Source: Streptococcus saliviloxodontae (GTDB lineage Bacteria > Bacillota > Bacilli > Lactobacillales > Streptococcaceae). From it: DNA of 49,923 nt. The notes beneath the pieces are model-generated. The model was not told where the DNA came from and did not search any database. It saw only the letters and a program-made list of their open reading frames with translations. Shown piece after piece: positions 35,064 to 45,385 of this stretch. A program made the position numbers and the translations under genes. Position 1 is the stretch's first letter. Each line of letters begins with the position of its first letter. The stretch spans positions 1 through 49,923 of the forward strand of contig NZ_JAFBEI010000013.1 in assembly GCF_016908655.1 (NCBI RefSeq). Reading direction: 5' to 3'.

Positions 35064-36494
35064 ATGAAAATCTTAAAAAACTATTTCTACACGATGTCTT
35101 ACCAAGTCATAGCAATTATCCTTCCATTTATTACAGTTCCTTATATCTCTCGAGTATTGGGAGCTGAAGCGGTAGGGATAAATTCTTATACTACTGCCAT
35201 TATTACTTATTTTGTTATGATTGCGAATGTTGGCTTAACGCTCTATGGGAATAGGACGATTTCTTATTTAAGAGAGTCTATGGAGGAAAGAAGTCAAAAA
35301 TTTTGGGAGATTGTCTTTATCAAATGGATAATGGCAGCAGTCTCATTAATACTTTTTACAATCTTCATTTTGATTTATAAAAAATACTCAGAATTTTTAT
35401 TTTGGCAGTCGTTACAAATTTTAGGAGCAGCCGTTGATATTTCGTGGTTTTTTACTGGCTTAGAGGATTTCAAAAAAACAGTTACACGAAATATTATCAT
35501 CAAAATTGTATCGGCAATGTTGATTTTTACATGTGTAAAAAGTCCCAGTGATTTAGCGCTCTATATCATAATAGTTGCAGGCTCTAATTTAGTTGGTAAC
35601 ATCACAATGTGGACGTATATGAGGAAATTGCTCGTTCCTATTGATTGGAAAGAATTAGCTATTTATGTCCATTTTTTACCAGTATTTTTGTTATTCATCC
35701 CTCAATTGGCAAATCAATTGTTTATGACGATAAATAAGCTCTTGCTAGGTAATTTATCATCGATAAGTCAGACAGGTTACTTTGACAATGCTGATAAGAT
35801 TGTCAGATTACTATTGACCGCAATCACATCGGTAGGTACAGTTATATTTCCTCGTTTAGCAAATAGTTTTAAAAAGGGTGATTCAAAAAGTGTAGAACAC
35901 TTTTTGAAATTGTCTTTTGATGCTGTCAATTTAATTTCTATTCCCATTGCATTTGGTCTCATTGCTATCAGTAAACCTTTTTCTGCTATCTACTTCGGAA
36001 AAGAGTTTTCAGGGATAGAGGTAGTCGTTTCTATCTTAGCTATTGAATTGATTTTTATGGGATGGTCTACGGTTTTAGGCAATCAGTTTCTAGTTGCTAT
36101 CGATAAAGTTAAAGGTTTGACGGTATCGGTTACTGTTGCAACTATTGTGTTATTGATTTCATCTTTGTTACTGGTCCCAGTATATGGTGCAGCCGGCGCA
36201 GCCTTTACATCAGCCTTTGGTGAGTTTACTATTGCCATTGTTCAAATCTTATATGTCAGAAGATACATCAAGCTGAAGCCAGTGTTCTCTGGTTTATATA
36301 AGTTTTTTGTAGCTGGTGTGCTAATGCTTATTAGCTGCTATGTCGTCAGTTTGTTTAATATCAGTAATAACTTTTTATCTATAGTTGTTCAAGTTGCCAT
36401 AGGAGGTATTACCTACCTAATGACGTTATTAATACTGAAACCTGATATTTTGAATATTGAAAAGCTTAAAGAAACGTTTTTATCAAAATGCTAA
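35064..36494 (+). CDS. wzx: Wzx flippase of cluster B
   Basis: 476 residues with about 12-14 membrane segments. N-terminus YTMSYQVIAIILPFITVPYISRVLGAEAVG, the conserved first helices of Wzx proteins, then a NADKIVRLLLTAITSVGTVIFPRL core. AAAGGA lies before the ATG. It is distinct from the cluster A Wzx, which implies selection for a different repeat unit. Last biosynthetic gene of the locus; no clear terminator follows. Confidence 0.92.
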   Translation: MKILKNYFYTMSYQVIAIILPFITVPYISRVLGAEAVGINSYTTAIITYFVMIANVGLTLYGNRTISYLRESMEERSQKFWEIVFIKWIMAAVSLILFTIFILIYKKYSEFLFWQSLQILGAAVDISWFFTGLEDFKKTVTRNIIIKIVSAMLIFTCVKSPSDLALYIIIVAGSNLVGNITMWTYMRKLLVPIDWKELAIYVHFLPVFLLFIPQLANQLFMTINKLLLGNLSSISQTGYFDNADKIVRLLLTAITSVGTVIFPRLANSFKKGDSKSVEHFLKLSFDAVNLISIPIAFGLIAISKPFSAIYFGKEFSGIEVVVSILAIELIFMGWSTVLGNQFLVAIDKVKGLTVSVTVATIVLLISSLLLVPVYGAAGAAFTSAFGEFTIAIVQILYVRRYIKLKPVFSGLYKFFVAGVLMLISCYVVSLFNISNNFLSIVVQVAIGGITYLMTLLILKPDILNIEKLKETFLSKC

Positions 36495-36557
36495 TGTTTA
36501 CCTAATCTAAAATATGAAAAAATTCTAATTCCTAATTGACTATTTATATGATATAAT

Positions 36558-36566
36558 GAAAGATAG
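36558..36566 (+). promoter_or_regulatory. -10 region before the unknown gene
   Basis: TATAAT sits near 36553-36558, preceded by TG-A (extended -10), about 32 bases before the start at 36590. A TTGACT lies only ten bases upstream of the -10, too close to act as its -35. A promoter here is likely but weakly defined. Confidence 0.35.
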
Positions 36567-36589
36567 TAAAAGTAGGAAGGGAGAGTACC

Positions 36590-37816
36590 ATGTCGGCATC
36601 AGCGAACAATTCTCATAAATTGTTAGTACGTACATTAACGATTAGTTTACACTATTTAGGTTTGTTTGAAGATGAGTTGAACTTGATCGTGACACGTCCG
36701 TCAGTACTTTCTCCACTATTGTCTCCGATTGTTGTCAGAGATGATTCGCGACTTTTGTTGGCAGCATTTTCGAAAATCACTAAGCAAAGAGAGTTGATTA
36801 AGAGTTCTTTTTGGTATGATAACCATGGGTTTTATCTCTTAAATGAGTCCTTGAATCTTGTTGAGACGTGGACCGATATGATAGATGATTTGATCTATTT
36901 TTCATATACATTGTCTTTGATTCAAGGGATTTTACGTGAGGGGAAAAAACGAAATTATGGCATCTTAATCAATAATTTGACTTCTTTGATTGAGATCAAT
37001 GATTCTCTAAAGGCTGTTAACGATGTTTACCGTAGTCATGATGCGCTTCATTTAGATTCTGAAAGAATCTTGTCATATCTTGATAATCAAGATAGTCTGA
37101 TAGACGCCAATACAGCACCTCAATCAACACCAACAAAGTCTATAAGTGAACAGTTACCTCTTTCAGTTCCTCGTATTCCAAGGCCAGGTGATCGTATCAG
37201 TATAAGGCGACCAAGGAATGAACAGATGGCGCTCATGTCATCGGAAGAGTTGGAGCGTAGTCTTGTCCAGTCGATTTCTGAGAGTTTAGCCTCGTCTGAG
37301 CATTTCTTCCAAAGTACTTCACAAAGCATTGCTTGTTCAGAGTCTTTAGCCTTGAGAGAGACAGTTGATCTCTCTTACACCTTTATGGGTGTTCGTAGTG
37401 TCTCTAAGAGTCCTCAAACGGTAGTTGAAGAGGAATTTAGTCATACTAGCAAGGAAACTTTTAGTTTTGATCAAACGATTCTCTCTGATGTGATGTCAGC
37501 TGAGGATCTTGTTGGCCAAGTCAAACATTGCTTATTTGACTTGGCACCGAGCTCAGTATTTGTTATTGATCCAAAGCAGTCTTTAAAAGGAAATTTATCG
37601 AGTTTCTTGGGATTTAAGAGCTTTGATTACTTAGACCAGGATGGTGTGTTGGATGTTGCTCAAGTGAAGTCTCATTTGTTGGCAAATCCTGCCATGGCAT
37701 ATATTTTTTATCCAAGTCAATTGATAGAGACTTCTAGTTTTTCTGAGCAATTACAGCATTTAAAAGCCTCTTTCCCAAATATCAAAATCAATTCATTTTT
37801 AGTTGACAAGTATTAG
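36590..37816 (+). CDS. Protein of unknown function, three-part layout
   Basis: 408 residues; I do not recognise the family. Part one (1-160) is predicted helical and rich in hydrophobic and charged residues (LVRTLTISLHYLGLFEDELN, WTDMIDDLIYFSYTLSLIQG). Part two (about 165-290) is low-complexity, with Pro (SVPRIPRPGDRISIRRPR) and then many Ser/Glu/Gln repeats of the SESLA type. Part three (about 290-408) looks alpha/beta (SSVFVIDPKQSLKGNL, DYLDQDGVLDVAQVK, AYIFYPSQLIE). No signal peptide or membrane segment, so it is probably cytoplasmic. It sits between cluster B and the pyr genes with a good ribosome site (GGGAGAG). The pyr promoter overlaps its last codons. Confidence 0.75.
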   Translation: MSASANNSHKLLVRTLTISLHYLGLFEDELNLIVTRPSVLSPLLSPIVVRDDSRLLLAAFSKITKQRELIKSSFWYDNHGFYLLNESLNLVETWTDMIDDLIYFSYTLSLIQGILREGKKRNYGILINNLTSLIEINDSLKAVNDVYRSHDALHLDSERILSYLDNQDSLIDANTAPQSTPTKSISEQLPLSVPRIPRPGDRISIRRPRNEQMALMSSEELERSLVQSISESLASSEHFFQSTSQSIACSESLALRETVDLSYTFMGVRSVSKSPQTVVEEEFSHTSKETFSFDQTILSDVMSAEDLVGQVKHCLFDLAPSSVFVIDPKQSLKGNLSSFLGFKSFDYLDQDGVLDVAQVKSHLLANPAMAYIFYPSQLIETSSFSEQLQHLKASFPNIKINSFLVDKY

Positions 37817-37831
37817 TATCTAGTCTATAAT
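37803..37831 (+). promoter_or_regulatory. Promoter of pyrKD
   Basis: Perfect consensus: TTGACA (37803-37808), 17 bases, TATAAT (37826-37831). It overlaps the end of the preceding gene and starts a leader of about 225 bases. Confidence 0.9.
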
Positions 37832-37847
37832 AGTTACAATTTGTAAA

Positions 37848-38040
37848 CCTTTAAGTTCGTCCAGAGAGGCGGCAAGGGACAGTTTGAGAACTGTGATGTA
37901 GCTAGTTAGCCGACTGCGGTTGGTGTTTAAAGTAGCATATATAAAATTATGTTACAATAAAGTCTTTTGAGACAGTTCGGGTGACTTCTGTGGCCTGAAT
38001 AAGCTTACAAACCTTGCTGCCTTTGGCGGTGAGGTTTTTG
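37848..38040 (+). promoter_or_regulatory. PyrR-type attenuation leader of pyrKD
   Basis: CCTTT (37848-37852) pairs with AAGGG around the loop GTCCAGAGAGGC (from 37859), the PyrR-binding anti-antiterminator. An ACAGTT-tgag-AACTGT hairpin (37879-37894) follows. The intrinsic terminator AAACCTTGCTGCC with GGCGGTGAGGTTTTT lies at 38009-38038, 25 bases before pyrK. In this family, UMP-bound PyrR holds the anti-antiterminator and lets the terminator form. Confidence 0.88.
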
Positions 38041-38062
38041 TTATGTAGGAAAGGATACTTTA

Positions 38063-39813
<1,751 letters not shown>

Positions 39814-39865
39814 CTCTGCTATTTCCCTAAAAATGGAAATCAAATAGAGAAGGTAGGTGTGCTAT

Positions 39866-40351
39866 ATGGTATTTGCGACTGACAAGGAAGCCTATGATTT
39901 ATTGGCTAAACTAGATATTGCCTATGATCGTTTGGATCATCATGCAATCACTTCAGTTCATGATTTTGGTAGTAGCATGTCAGGACAAGGAGTAAAAAAC
40001 TTGTTTTTGAAAAATAAGAAGAGCAGTCAATTTTATTTGGTTATCTTACCAGCTAATAAACAAGCCAATTTGTCCGCTTTAGGTGAACATTTAGGAGAGA
40101 AACGTCTGTCATTTGCCAGTGATAATCAATTAGAAGAATTGCTTCATGTTCCAGCAGGAACAGTGACACCCTTTGGTCTTTTGTTTGATAAGGAACGTAA
40201 AATCCGTGTCATTGTGGATGCTGAGGTGGATCGTACTGCAAGTATTGGTTTTCATCCTTTCATTAATACAAGTACGCTGAGTATTGCTTATGCTGATTTG
40301 GAGTGTTTGGTGGCATTTCTGGGTTATCAGATTGAAGTCATTATCTGTTGA
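39866..40351 (+). CDS. YbaK/ProX-like aminoacyl-tRNA editing protein
   Basis: About 161 residues. The YbaK/ProX domain begins ATDKEAYDLLAKLDIAYDRLDHHAI and includes KNLFLKNKK (with the active lysine) and GTVTPFGLLFD. Such proteins remove wrongly attached amino acids (for ProX/PrdX, alanine) from tRNA-Pro. I prefer ATG 39866 over GTG 39857; both have AGGTAGG nearby. It lies between pyrD and pyrF but has no link to pyrimidines; the PyrR leader behind it separates it from pyrF. Confidence 0.88.
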   Translation: MVFATDKEAYDLLAKLDIAYDRLDHHAITSVHDFGSSMSGQGVKNLFLKNKKSSQFYLVILPANKQANLSALGEHLGEKRLSFASDNQLEELLHVPAGTVTPFGLLFDKERKIRVIVDAEVDRTASIGFHPFINTSTLSIAYADLECLVAFLGYQIEVIIC

Positions 40352-40366
40352 GACATTTATCTTTTC

Positions 40367-40396
40367 TTGACAAATGGTATAAAGCCATGCTAAAAT
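40367..40396 (+). promoter_or_regulatory. Promoter of pyrFE
   Basis: TTGACA (40367-40372), 18 bases, TAAAAT (40391-40396). Gives a leader of about 190 bases with a second PyrR site. Confidence 0.8.
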
Positions 40397-40410
40397 AAAA
40401 TTAACTAAAT

Positions 40411-40552
40411 AACCTTTAATCATGTCCAGAGAGGCGAGAAAGGTTGGTTGCCTGCGGGTAACTATCTACGAATAAGAGAGAAGTTAATCTTCTCTATACA
40501 GAAGGGAAATTAGCCTTCTTTTCGTGTAACCTCGTCTCCTGACGAGGTTTTT
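40411..40552 (+). promoter_or_regulatory. PyrR-type attenuation leader of pyrFE
   Basis: AACCTTT (40411-40417) pairs with AAAGGTT (40439-40445) around GTCCAGAGAGGC (40424-40435), the PyrR-binding hairpin. The terminator AACCTCGTC (40528-40536) / GACGAGGTT (40541-40549), followed by T, ends 40 bases before pyrF. The leader contains additional short repeats (AGAAGTTAATCTTCT region) suitable for an antiterminator. Confidence 0.9.
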
Positions 40553-40593
40553 CTTATGTCTGGTCAGCCGACTGCGAGAAGAAAGGAAGAAAA

Positions 40594-41286
40594 ATGAGAG
40601 AAGAACGTCCGATTATCGCCCTTGATTTTCCCTCTTTTGAGGATGTCAAAACTTTCTTAAATCTATTTCCGAGTGAGGAAAAACTGTATGTCAAGATTGG
40701 TATGGAACTGTACTATGCTGCAGGTCCAGAGATTGTTCGTTATGTCAAAAACTTAGGTCACTCAGTTTTCTTGGATTTAAAACTCCATGATATTCCCAAT
40801 ACCGTTGGTTCTGCGATGGCAGTTCTAGCTAATCTTGGTGTTGATATGACCAATGTTCATGCTGCTGGTGGTGTTGAGATGATGAAAGCAGCTCGTCAGG
40901 GTCTTGGAGAAGGTCCAAAATTGATTGCAGTGACACAGTTAACGTCAACATCAGAAGAACAGATGCGTGATTTTCAGAATATCCAAACAAGTTTGGCTGA
41001 GTCAGTGGTACATTATGCGAAAAGGACTGCAGAAGCTGGTCTTGATGGTGTGGTTTGTTCCGCCCATGAAGTAGAGGCTATCAAAGCAGAGACATCACAA
41101 GATTTTGTCTGCCTGACTCCAGGTATTCGCCCGGCAGGTTCGGCTGTGGGAGACCAAAAGCGTGTTATGACACCAGCAGATGCTAAGGTGATTGGGTCAG
41201 ACTTCATTGTTGTTGGTCGTCCGATCACGCAGGCAGAGGATCCAGTTGCTGCTTATCAAGCTATCAAGGCAGAATGGAATGCCTAG
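40594..41286 (+). CDS. pyrF: Orotidine 5'-phosphate decarboxylase
   Basis: 230 residues. Converts OMP to UMP. Catalytic array in [12 protein letters not shown] (Asp61, Lys63, Asp66), with PIIALDFPS at the N-terminus and [19 protein letters not shown] near the C-terminus binding the phosphate. AAAGGAAG lies before the ATG. Cotranscribed with pyrE behind its own PyrR-type leader. Confidence 0.97.
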   Translation: MREERPIIALDFPSFEDVKTFLNLFPSEEKLYVKIGMELYYAAGPEIVRYVKNLGHSVFLDLKLHDIPNTVGSAMAVLANLGVDMTNVHAAGGVEMMKAARQGLGEGPKLIAVTQLTSTSEEQMRDFQNIQTSLAESVVHYAKRTAEAGLDGVVCSAHEVEAIKAETSQDFVCLTPGIRPAGSAVGDQKRVMTPADAKVIGSDFIVVGRPITQAEDPVAAYQAIKAEWNA

Positions 41287-41343
41287 ACTGGGTTTTAGAA
41301 CAGTATTTTATATCAACTATTGAACTTATATAAGGAGAATATG

Positions 41344-41973
41344 ATGACTTTAGCAACACAAATCGCATCAGATTTATTGGATATTAAAGCAGTTTACTTA
41401 CAACCTGAGGATCCTTTTACATGGGCATCAGGTATTAAATCCCCAATTTACACGGACAATCGTATCACGCTATCTTACCCAGAGACACGTACCTTGATTG
41501 AAAATGGTTTTGTTGAAAAAATCAAGGAAGAGTTCCCGGAGGTAGAGGTTATTGCAGGAACGGCGACGGCAGGGATTCCTCACGGAGCTATCATCGCTGA
41601 TAAAATGGAGCTTCCGTTTGCTTACATCCGTTCAAAACCAAAAGATCATGGAGCTGGTAATCAGATCGAAGGACGTGTTCCAAAAGGTTCTAAAATGGTC
41701 ATCATAGAAGATTTGATTTCAACCGGTGGTTCTGTTTTAGATGCTGTTGCAGCAGCTCAACGCGAAGGAGCAGAAGTTTTGGGAGTTGTTGCTATCTTTA
41801 CCTACGAATTGCCAAAAGCGACAGAGAATTTTGATCATGCGGGTGTGAAATTGGTAACCCTCTCTAACTACTCAGAGCTCATCAAGGTAGCTAAGGTGCA
41901 AGGATACATCACTGCTGATGGCTTGCAACTCTTGAAAAAATTTAAAGAAGATCAAGAGAACTGGCAAAATTAA
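41344..41973 (+). CDS. pyrE: Orotate phosphoribosyltransferase
   Basis: 209 residues. Joins orotate with PRPP to give OMP. PRPP loop [12 protein letters not shown], plus [16 protein letters not shown] and [13 protein letters not shown]. Two adjacent ATGs (41341 and 41344) follow AAGGAG; the second is the usual streptococcal start MTLA and has six-base spacing. A terminator-like hairpin follows. Confidence 0.96.
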   Translation: MTLATQIASDLLDIKAVYLQPEDPFTWASGIKSPIYTDNRITLSYPETRTLIENGFVEKIKEEFPEVEVIAGTATAGIPHGAIIADKMELPFAYIRSKPKDHGAGNQIEGRVPKGSKMVIIEDLISTGGSVLDAVAAAQREGAEVLGVVAIFTYELPKATENFDHAGVKLVTLSNYSELIKVAKVQGYITADGLQLLKKFKEDQENWQN

Positions 41974-41985
41974 TCGAATAACTAG

Positions 41986-42038
41986 AGTCCTAGAGAAAAT
42001 TCCTTTACAATAGAGGAAGGAGTTCTCTGGGGCTTTTT
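41986..42038 (+). terminator. Terminator after pyrE
   Basis: AGTCCTAGAGAA...TTCCT pairs with AGGA...TTCTCTGGGGCT, followed by TTTTT. The stem is interrupted but ends in a T-run 65 bases after pyrE. Confidence 0.6.
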
Positions 42039-42084
42039 AGGTTAGGTAAGGAGTTTCAAATATGAGTGCTATCAAGGAGTTAAA

Positions 42085-43530
42085 ATGTTAGAAAATGATG
42101 CTACAGGTTTAGCAGCTGCCGTTAGATGTCGGGATATTTCTGCTATTGAGCTAGTTGAGGCTACAATAGAAGAAGCCGAGAAGCAGAATACCAACATCAA
42201 TGCAATCACTGGTCGTCGATATGAAGAAGCATTGAAGGAAGCTAAGGAAAGAGTGTTTTCAACCCAGCCTTTTGCAGGAGTGCCGATTTTTTTGAAGGAC
42301 TTGGGGCAAGAAAAAGAGGGAGATATTTCAACCGCAGGGTCACCATTATTTGCAAGAGCTATCTCTAGAAGGACAGATAACTATGTCGCAAGGCTTGAAG
42401 AGCTAGGCTTTATTGTACTGGGAAGAACAAGCACGCCTGAGTTTGGTTTCAAGAATATTTCTGATAGTCAGTTGCATGGTAATGTCAATCTTCCAGATGA
42501 TACGAGTCGAAATGCAGGAGGCTCATCAGGTGGTGCAGCAGCGTTACTAGCATCGGGAGCCGTCACTTTAGCACCAGCTAGTGACGGAGGAGGCTCTATC
42601 CGCATACCAGCTTCCTTTAATGGCTTAATCGGATTGAAACCAACTAGGGGAAGAATACCGGTTGGACCAACTGCTTTTCGAGGATGGCAAGGAGCTTCTG
42701 TTAACTTTGCTTTAACCAAATCAGTCCGTGACACTAGAAATTTGCTGTATCATTTTCAAACCTGTCAGCTAGAGAGTCCATTTCCTCTTCCTGTGTTATC
42801 TCAGGATTCTTTGTATCATTATCAAGCAAAACCTTTGCGAATTGCTGTCCTGCTAGAATCTCCCATCGGAGGTGAGGTTTCTTCTGATGCTGTTTCAGCC
42901 GTAGAGACAGCGGTTCAATTTTTGGAAAGTCAAGGACATGCTATCACTTACCTCACAGAACAACCAATCAATGGGATAGAGGCGATGCAGTCTTACTATG
43001 TTATGAATTCGGTAGAAACAGCTGCGATGTTTGATCGGATAGAGGAGGCCTATGGTCGTCGTATGACTATGGAAGATATGGAATTGATGACCTGGGCTAT
43101 TTATCAGAGTGGTCAACAGATTACCGCCAAGGACTACAGTGCTGTGTTGGCTAAGTGGGATACTTATAGTCATGAAATGGCACTGTTTCATGAAGTTTAT
43201 GATTTGTTAGTAACACCTACGACCGCTCAAGTCGCTCCTAAACAGCATCAATTCGACCTAGATTCGAGACTAAAAGAGAAATTGGCTATGATGGATGCCT
43301 TTAAACCTGCGCAGCAACAGGAGTTAATCTGGCAGATGTTTTCAGAAAGTTTGGATTGGACACCCTATACTCAGCAGGCTAATTTGACAGGTCAACCAGC
43401 AATTAGTTTGCCTGTTTATCGCAATAGCGAAGGCTTATCGTTAGGAGTTCAACTGACCGCTGCAAAAGGGCGTGAAGACCTACTTCTAGCAATAGCAGAG
43501 CTATTTGAGCAAAATGGATGCTTTCGGTGA
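42085..43530 (+). CDS. Amidase (amidase signature family)
   Basis: 481 residues. The Ser-Ser-Lys triad is visible: Lys71 in FLKDLG, Ser147 in NAGGSSGG, and nucleophile Ser171 in DGGGSIRIPASF. A full C-terminal domain ends with QPAISLPVYR and the usual GVQL. Substrate is not deducible: related proteins hydrolyse small amides, and GatA of the tRNA amidotransferase is a relative, but no gatC/gatB is adjacent. AAGGAGTTAAA precedes the ATG. It lies before an amino-acid transporter, which hints at nitrogen use. Confidence 0.85.
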   Translation: MLENDATGLAAAVRCRDISAIELVEATIEEAEKQNTNINAITGRRYEEALKEAKERVFSTQPFAGVPIFLKDLGQEKEGDISTAGSPLFARAISRRTDNYVARLEELGFIVLGRTSTPEFGFKNISDSQLHGNVNLPDDTSRNAGGSSGGAAALLASGAVTLAPASDGGGSIRIPASFNGLIGLKPTRGRIPVGPTAFRGWQGASVNFALTKSVRDTRNLLYHFQTCQLESPFPLPVLSQDSLYHYQAKPLRIAVLLESPIGGEVSSDAVSAVETAVQFLESQGHAITYLTEQPINGIEAMQSYYVMNSVETAAMFDRIEEAYGRRMTMEDMELMTWAIYQSGQQITAKDYSAVLAKWDTYSHEMALFHEVYDLLVTPTTAQVAPKQHQFDLDSRLKEKLAMMDAFKPAQQQELIWQMFSESLDWTPYTQQANLTGQPAISLPVYRNSEGLSLGVQLTAAKGREDLLLAIAELFEQNGCFR

Positions 43531-43577
43531 GTGAGCAGATTTCTTGCGCAAAGACTTTAGATAAGGTATTTTATTAT

Positions 43578-43591
43578 TGTAAGCGTTTTTA
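43578..43591 (+). promoter_or_regulatory. Possible cre (CcpA) site
   Basis: TGTAAGCGTTTTTA resembles the cre consensus TGnnAnCGnTnnCA, with one mismatch at the C near the end. It lies 35 bases before the binding-protein start. TAAGC/GCTTA arms of a small inverted repeat overlap it. No clear promoter is seen nearby. Confidence 0.3.
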
Positions 43592-43625
43592 GAAAGCTTA
43601 TGAAAAAGTATAAAAGGATACGGAT

Positions 43626-44474
43626 ATGAAAAAATTTATTTCGTTGCTTAGTCTCGCTCTAACGCTCTTTGTGTTAGCTGCTTGCTCAACCAATACCTCA
43701 ACTTCTGATCAGTGGAAGTCAATTGAAAAATCTGGCACTCTCAAAGTCGCAACTTCAGGAACCTTGTATCCTCAGTCTTATCACGATGATGATAACAAAC
43801 TGACAGGCTATGATGTTGAAATCATTAAAGAAATTGCAAAGCGTCTGGACTTAAAAGTTGATTTTACTGAGATGGGTGTGGATGGCATGTTATCAGCACT
43901 CGATAGTGGACAAGTAGATGTTGCAGGTTATTCTATTGAGAAAGACAGCAAAAATGCTAAGAAATTTCTCTACACAGAAGCGCATAAGTATTCTTTTGGT
44001 TCAATGATTGTTCGTCAGTCAGATGATTCAGGTATCAAGTCATTAGACGACCTAAAAGGTAAGAAGGCTGCGGGTGCTTCAACAACTTCATACATGAAAG
44101 TCGCCAAGAAGTATGGTGCTGAATTGGTCATTTATGATAATGTCACCAACGATGTTTATCTGCAAGATGTTGCTAATGGGCGTACGGACGTTATCTTGAA
44201 TGATTTTTACCTTCAATCTATGGCAACTAAGGCATTGCCTGATATCAAGGTTAAGGTATTAGAAGGTGTTTACTATAATCCTTCTCAAGCTAATTTCGCC
44301 ATTAAATTGGGCAATACTACCTTACAAACAAAGATGAACGAAGCTCTTGAAGCGATGAAGAAAGATGGAACCCTTACTAAATTGTCAGAGAAATTCTTTG
44401 CTGGACAGGATGTCTCTAAAGAAAAGGATTATGATTTCCAAAAAATCGACGTCTCAGATGTCGTTATTGAATAA
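43626..44474 (+). CDS. Amino-acid ABC transporter binding lipoprotein
   Basis: 282 residues. Lipoprotein signal with lipobox VLAAC (Cys20), then a family 3 solute-binding domain: LKVATSGTLYPQSYHDDDNKLTGYDVEI, LDSGQVDVAGYSI and NDFYLQ. It is anchored outside the membrane and captures a polar amino acid; similar proteins in streptococci bind cystine or glutamine, but residues here do not decide it. The permease gene follows 14 bases later. No ATPase gene is in the window. Confidence 0.92.
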   Translation: MKKFISLLSLALTLFVLAACSTNTSTSDQWKSIEKSGTLKVATSGTLYPQSYHDDDNKLTGYDVEIIKEIAKRLDLKVDFTEMGVDGMLSALDSGQVDVAGYSIEKDSKNAKKFLYTEAHKYSFGSMIVRQSDDSGIKSLDDLKGKKAAGASTTSYMKVAKKYGAELVIYDNVTNDVYLQDVANGRTDVILNDFYLQSMATKALPDIKVKVLEGVYYNPSQANFAIKLGNTTLQTKMNEALEAMKKDGTLTKLSEKFFAGQDVSKEKDYDFQKIDVSDVVIE

Positions 44475-44488
44475 AGAAAGTAAGTGCG

Positions 44489-45142
44489 ATGCGGTTTATT
44501 GATTTTGGCTTGATGTTGGATAGCCTGTCTTATGTTTTGAGAGGTTTACCATATACATTAGGAATCGCTGTCTTGAGTTTTTCAACAGGAATGGTTTTGG
44601 GATTCTTCTTGGCGCTCATGCGAAGTTCTAAGAACTGGTGTTTATCGGGTTTGGCTAGAGGCTACGTTTCTATCATGAGAGGCGTTCCGATGATTGTCGT
44701 CTTATTCATGCTTTTCTTTGGTCTACCTTATTTTGGGATTCAGTTACCTGCCTTGCTGTGTGCTTATATAGGATTTAGTCTGGTCTCGGCAGCCTATATT
44801 TCAGAAATTTTTCGATCTGCCATTGCGGCAGTTGATTATGGTCAATGGGAGGCGGCCAGATCTTTAGGTCTGAATCAAGCTACTATCATCAAACGTGTGA
44901 TTCTACCGCAGGCATTACGGATAGCCTTACCGCCACTAGGGAATGTTGTGGTTGATATGATCAAATCTACATCACTAGCAGCCATGATAACGGTGCCAGA
45001 TGTTTTTCAAAATGCTAAGATAGTTGGTGGACGTGAGTGGGACTATATGTCGATGTATGTTCTAGTTGCTATCATCTACTGGACACTCTGCTTTATTTTT
45101 GAACGCTGTCAGTCGTATTTAGAAAAACGTCTGTCTTATTAG
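44489..45142 (+). CDS. Amino-acid ABC transporter permease
   Basis: 217 residues, about five membrane segments, HisM/TcyB-type. The EAA loop reads QWEAARSLGLNQATIIKRVILPQALRIALPP (about 130-160), which contacts the ATPase. SMRGVPMIVVLFMLFFGLPYFG is typical for the polar amino-acid uptake family. Pairs with the binding protein upstream; the ATPase is missing from the window and must be shared or encoded elsewhere. Confidence 0.92.
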   Translation: MRFIDFGLMLDSLSYVLRGLPYTLGIAVLSFSTGMVLGFFLALMRSSKNWCLSGLARGYVSIMRGVPMIVVLFMLFFGLPYFGIQLPALLCAYIGFSLVSAAYISEIFRSAIAAVDYGQWEAARSLGLNQATIIKRVILPQALRIALPPLGNVVVDMIKSTSLAAMITVPDVFQNAKIVGGREWDYMSMYVLVAIIYWTLCFIFERCQSYLEKRLSY

Positions 45143-45155
45143 TTATTTTTTAAGA

Positions 45156-45187
45156 GGAAAGTTAGTTTTTAGCACTAACTTTTTTCT
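45156..45187 (+). terminator. Terminator after the transporter genes
   Basis: AAAGTTAGT (45158-45166) and ACTAACTTT (from 45174) form a 9-bp stem followed by a T-run. Confidence 0.85.
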
Positions 45188-45385
45188 TTTGCTCTTGATT
45201 TCCTCGTTTAAAATTAAAAAGGTACGGATTTTAGTTCTATAGTCTATTAGAATATGGTAAAATACGAGAGTGGGACTGTGACGATATCTGGGAGATATTT
45301 GAGTTTTAATAGAAGATAATCAAAAAGAATCTAGGATTTTTCTCCTAGTTTCATTACAGTGAACAAATCTTGGAAAGGAGATAAC
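45188..45385 (+). promoter_or_regulatory. Promoter and structured leader of ung-pyrC
   Basis: Extended -10 TGGTAAAAT (hexamer 45258-45263) with a poor -35. The leader carries GAGTGGGAC (45267-45275), a 6-3-6 palindrome ATATCT/AGATAT (45284-45298) and a CTAGGA/TCCTAG hairpin (45331-45348). The latter has a T-rich loop but no T-run, so it is not a clear terminator. The ribosome site AAAGGAG precedes ATG 45386. Confidence 0.5.

Noticed and set aside
37848..38040. T-box or other riboswitch before pyrK
   Set aside because: The GTCCAGAGAGGC loop and terminator fit PyrR attenuation; no T-box motif is present.
42468..42734. Minus-strand open frame inside the amidase gene
   Set aside because: Mirrors the Gly/Ser-rich amidase signature; no independent signals.
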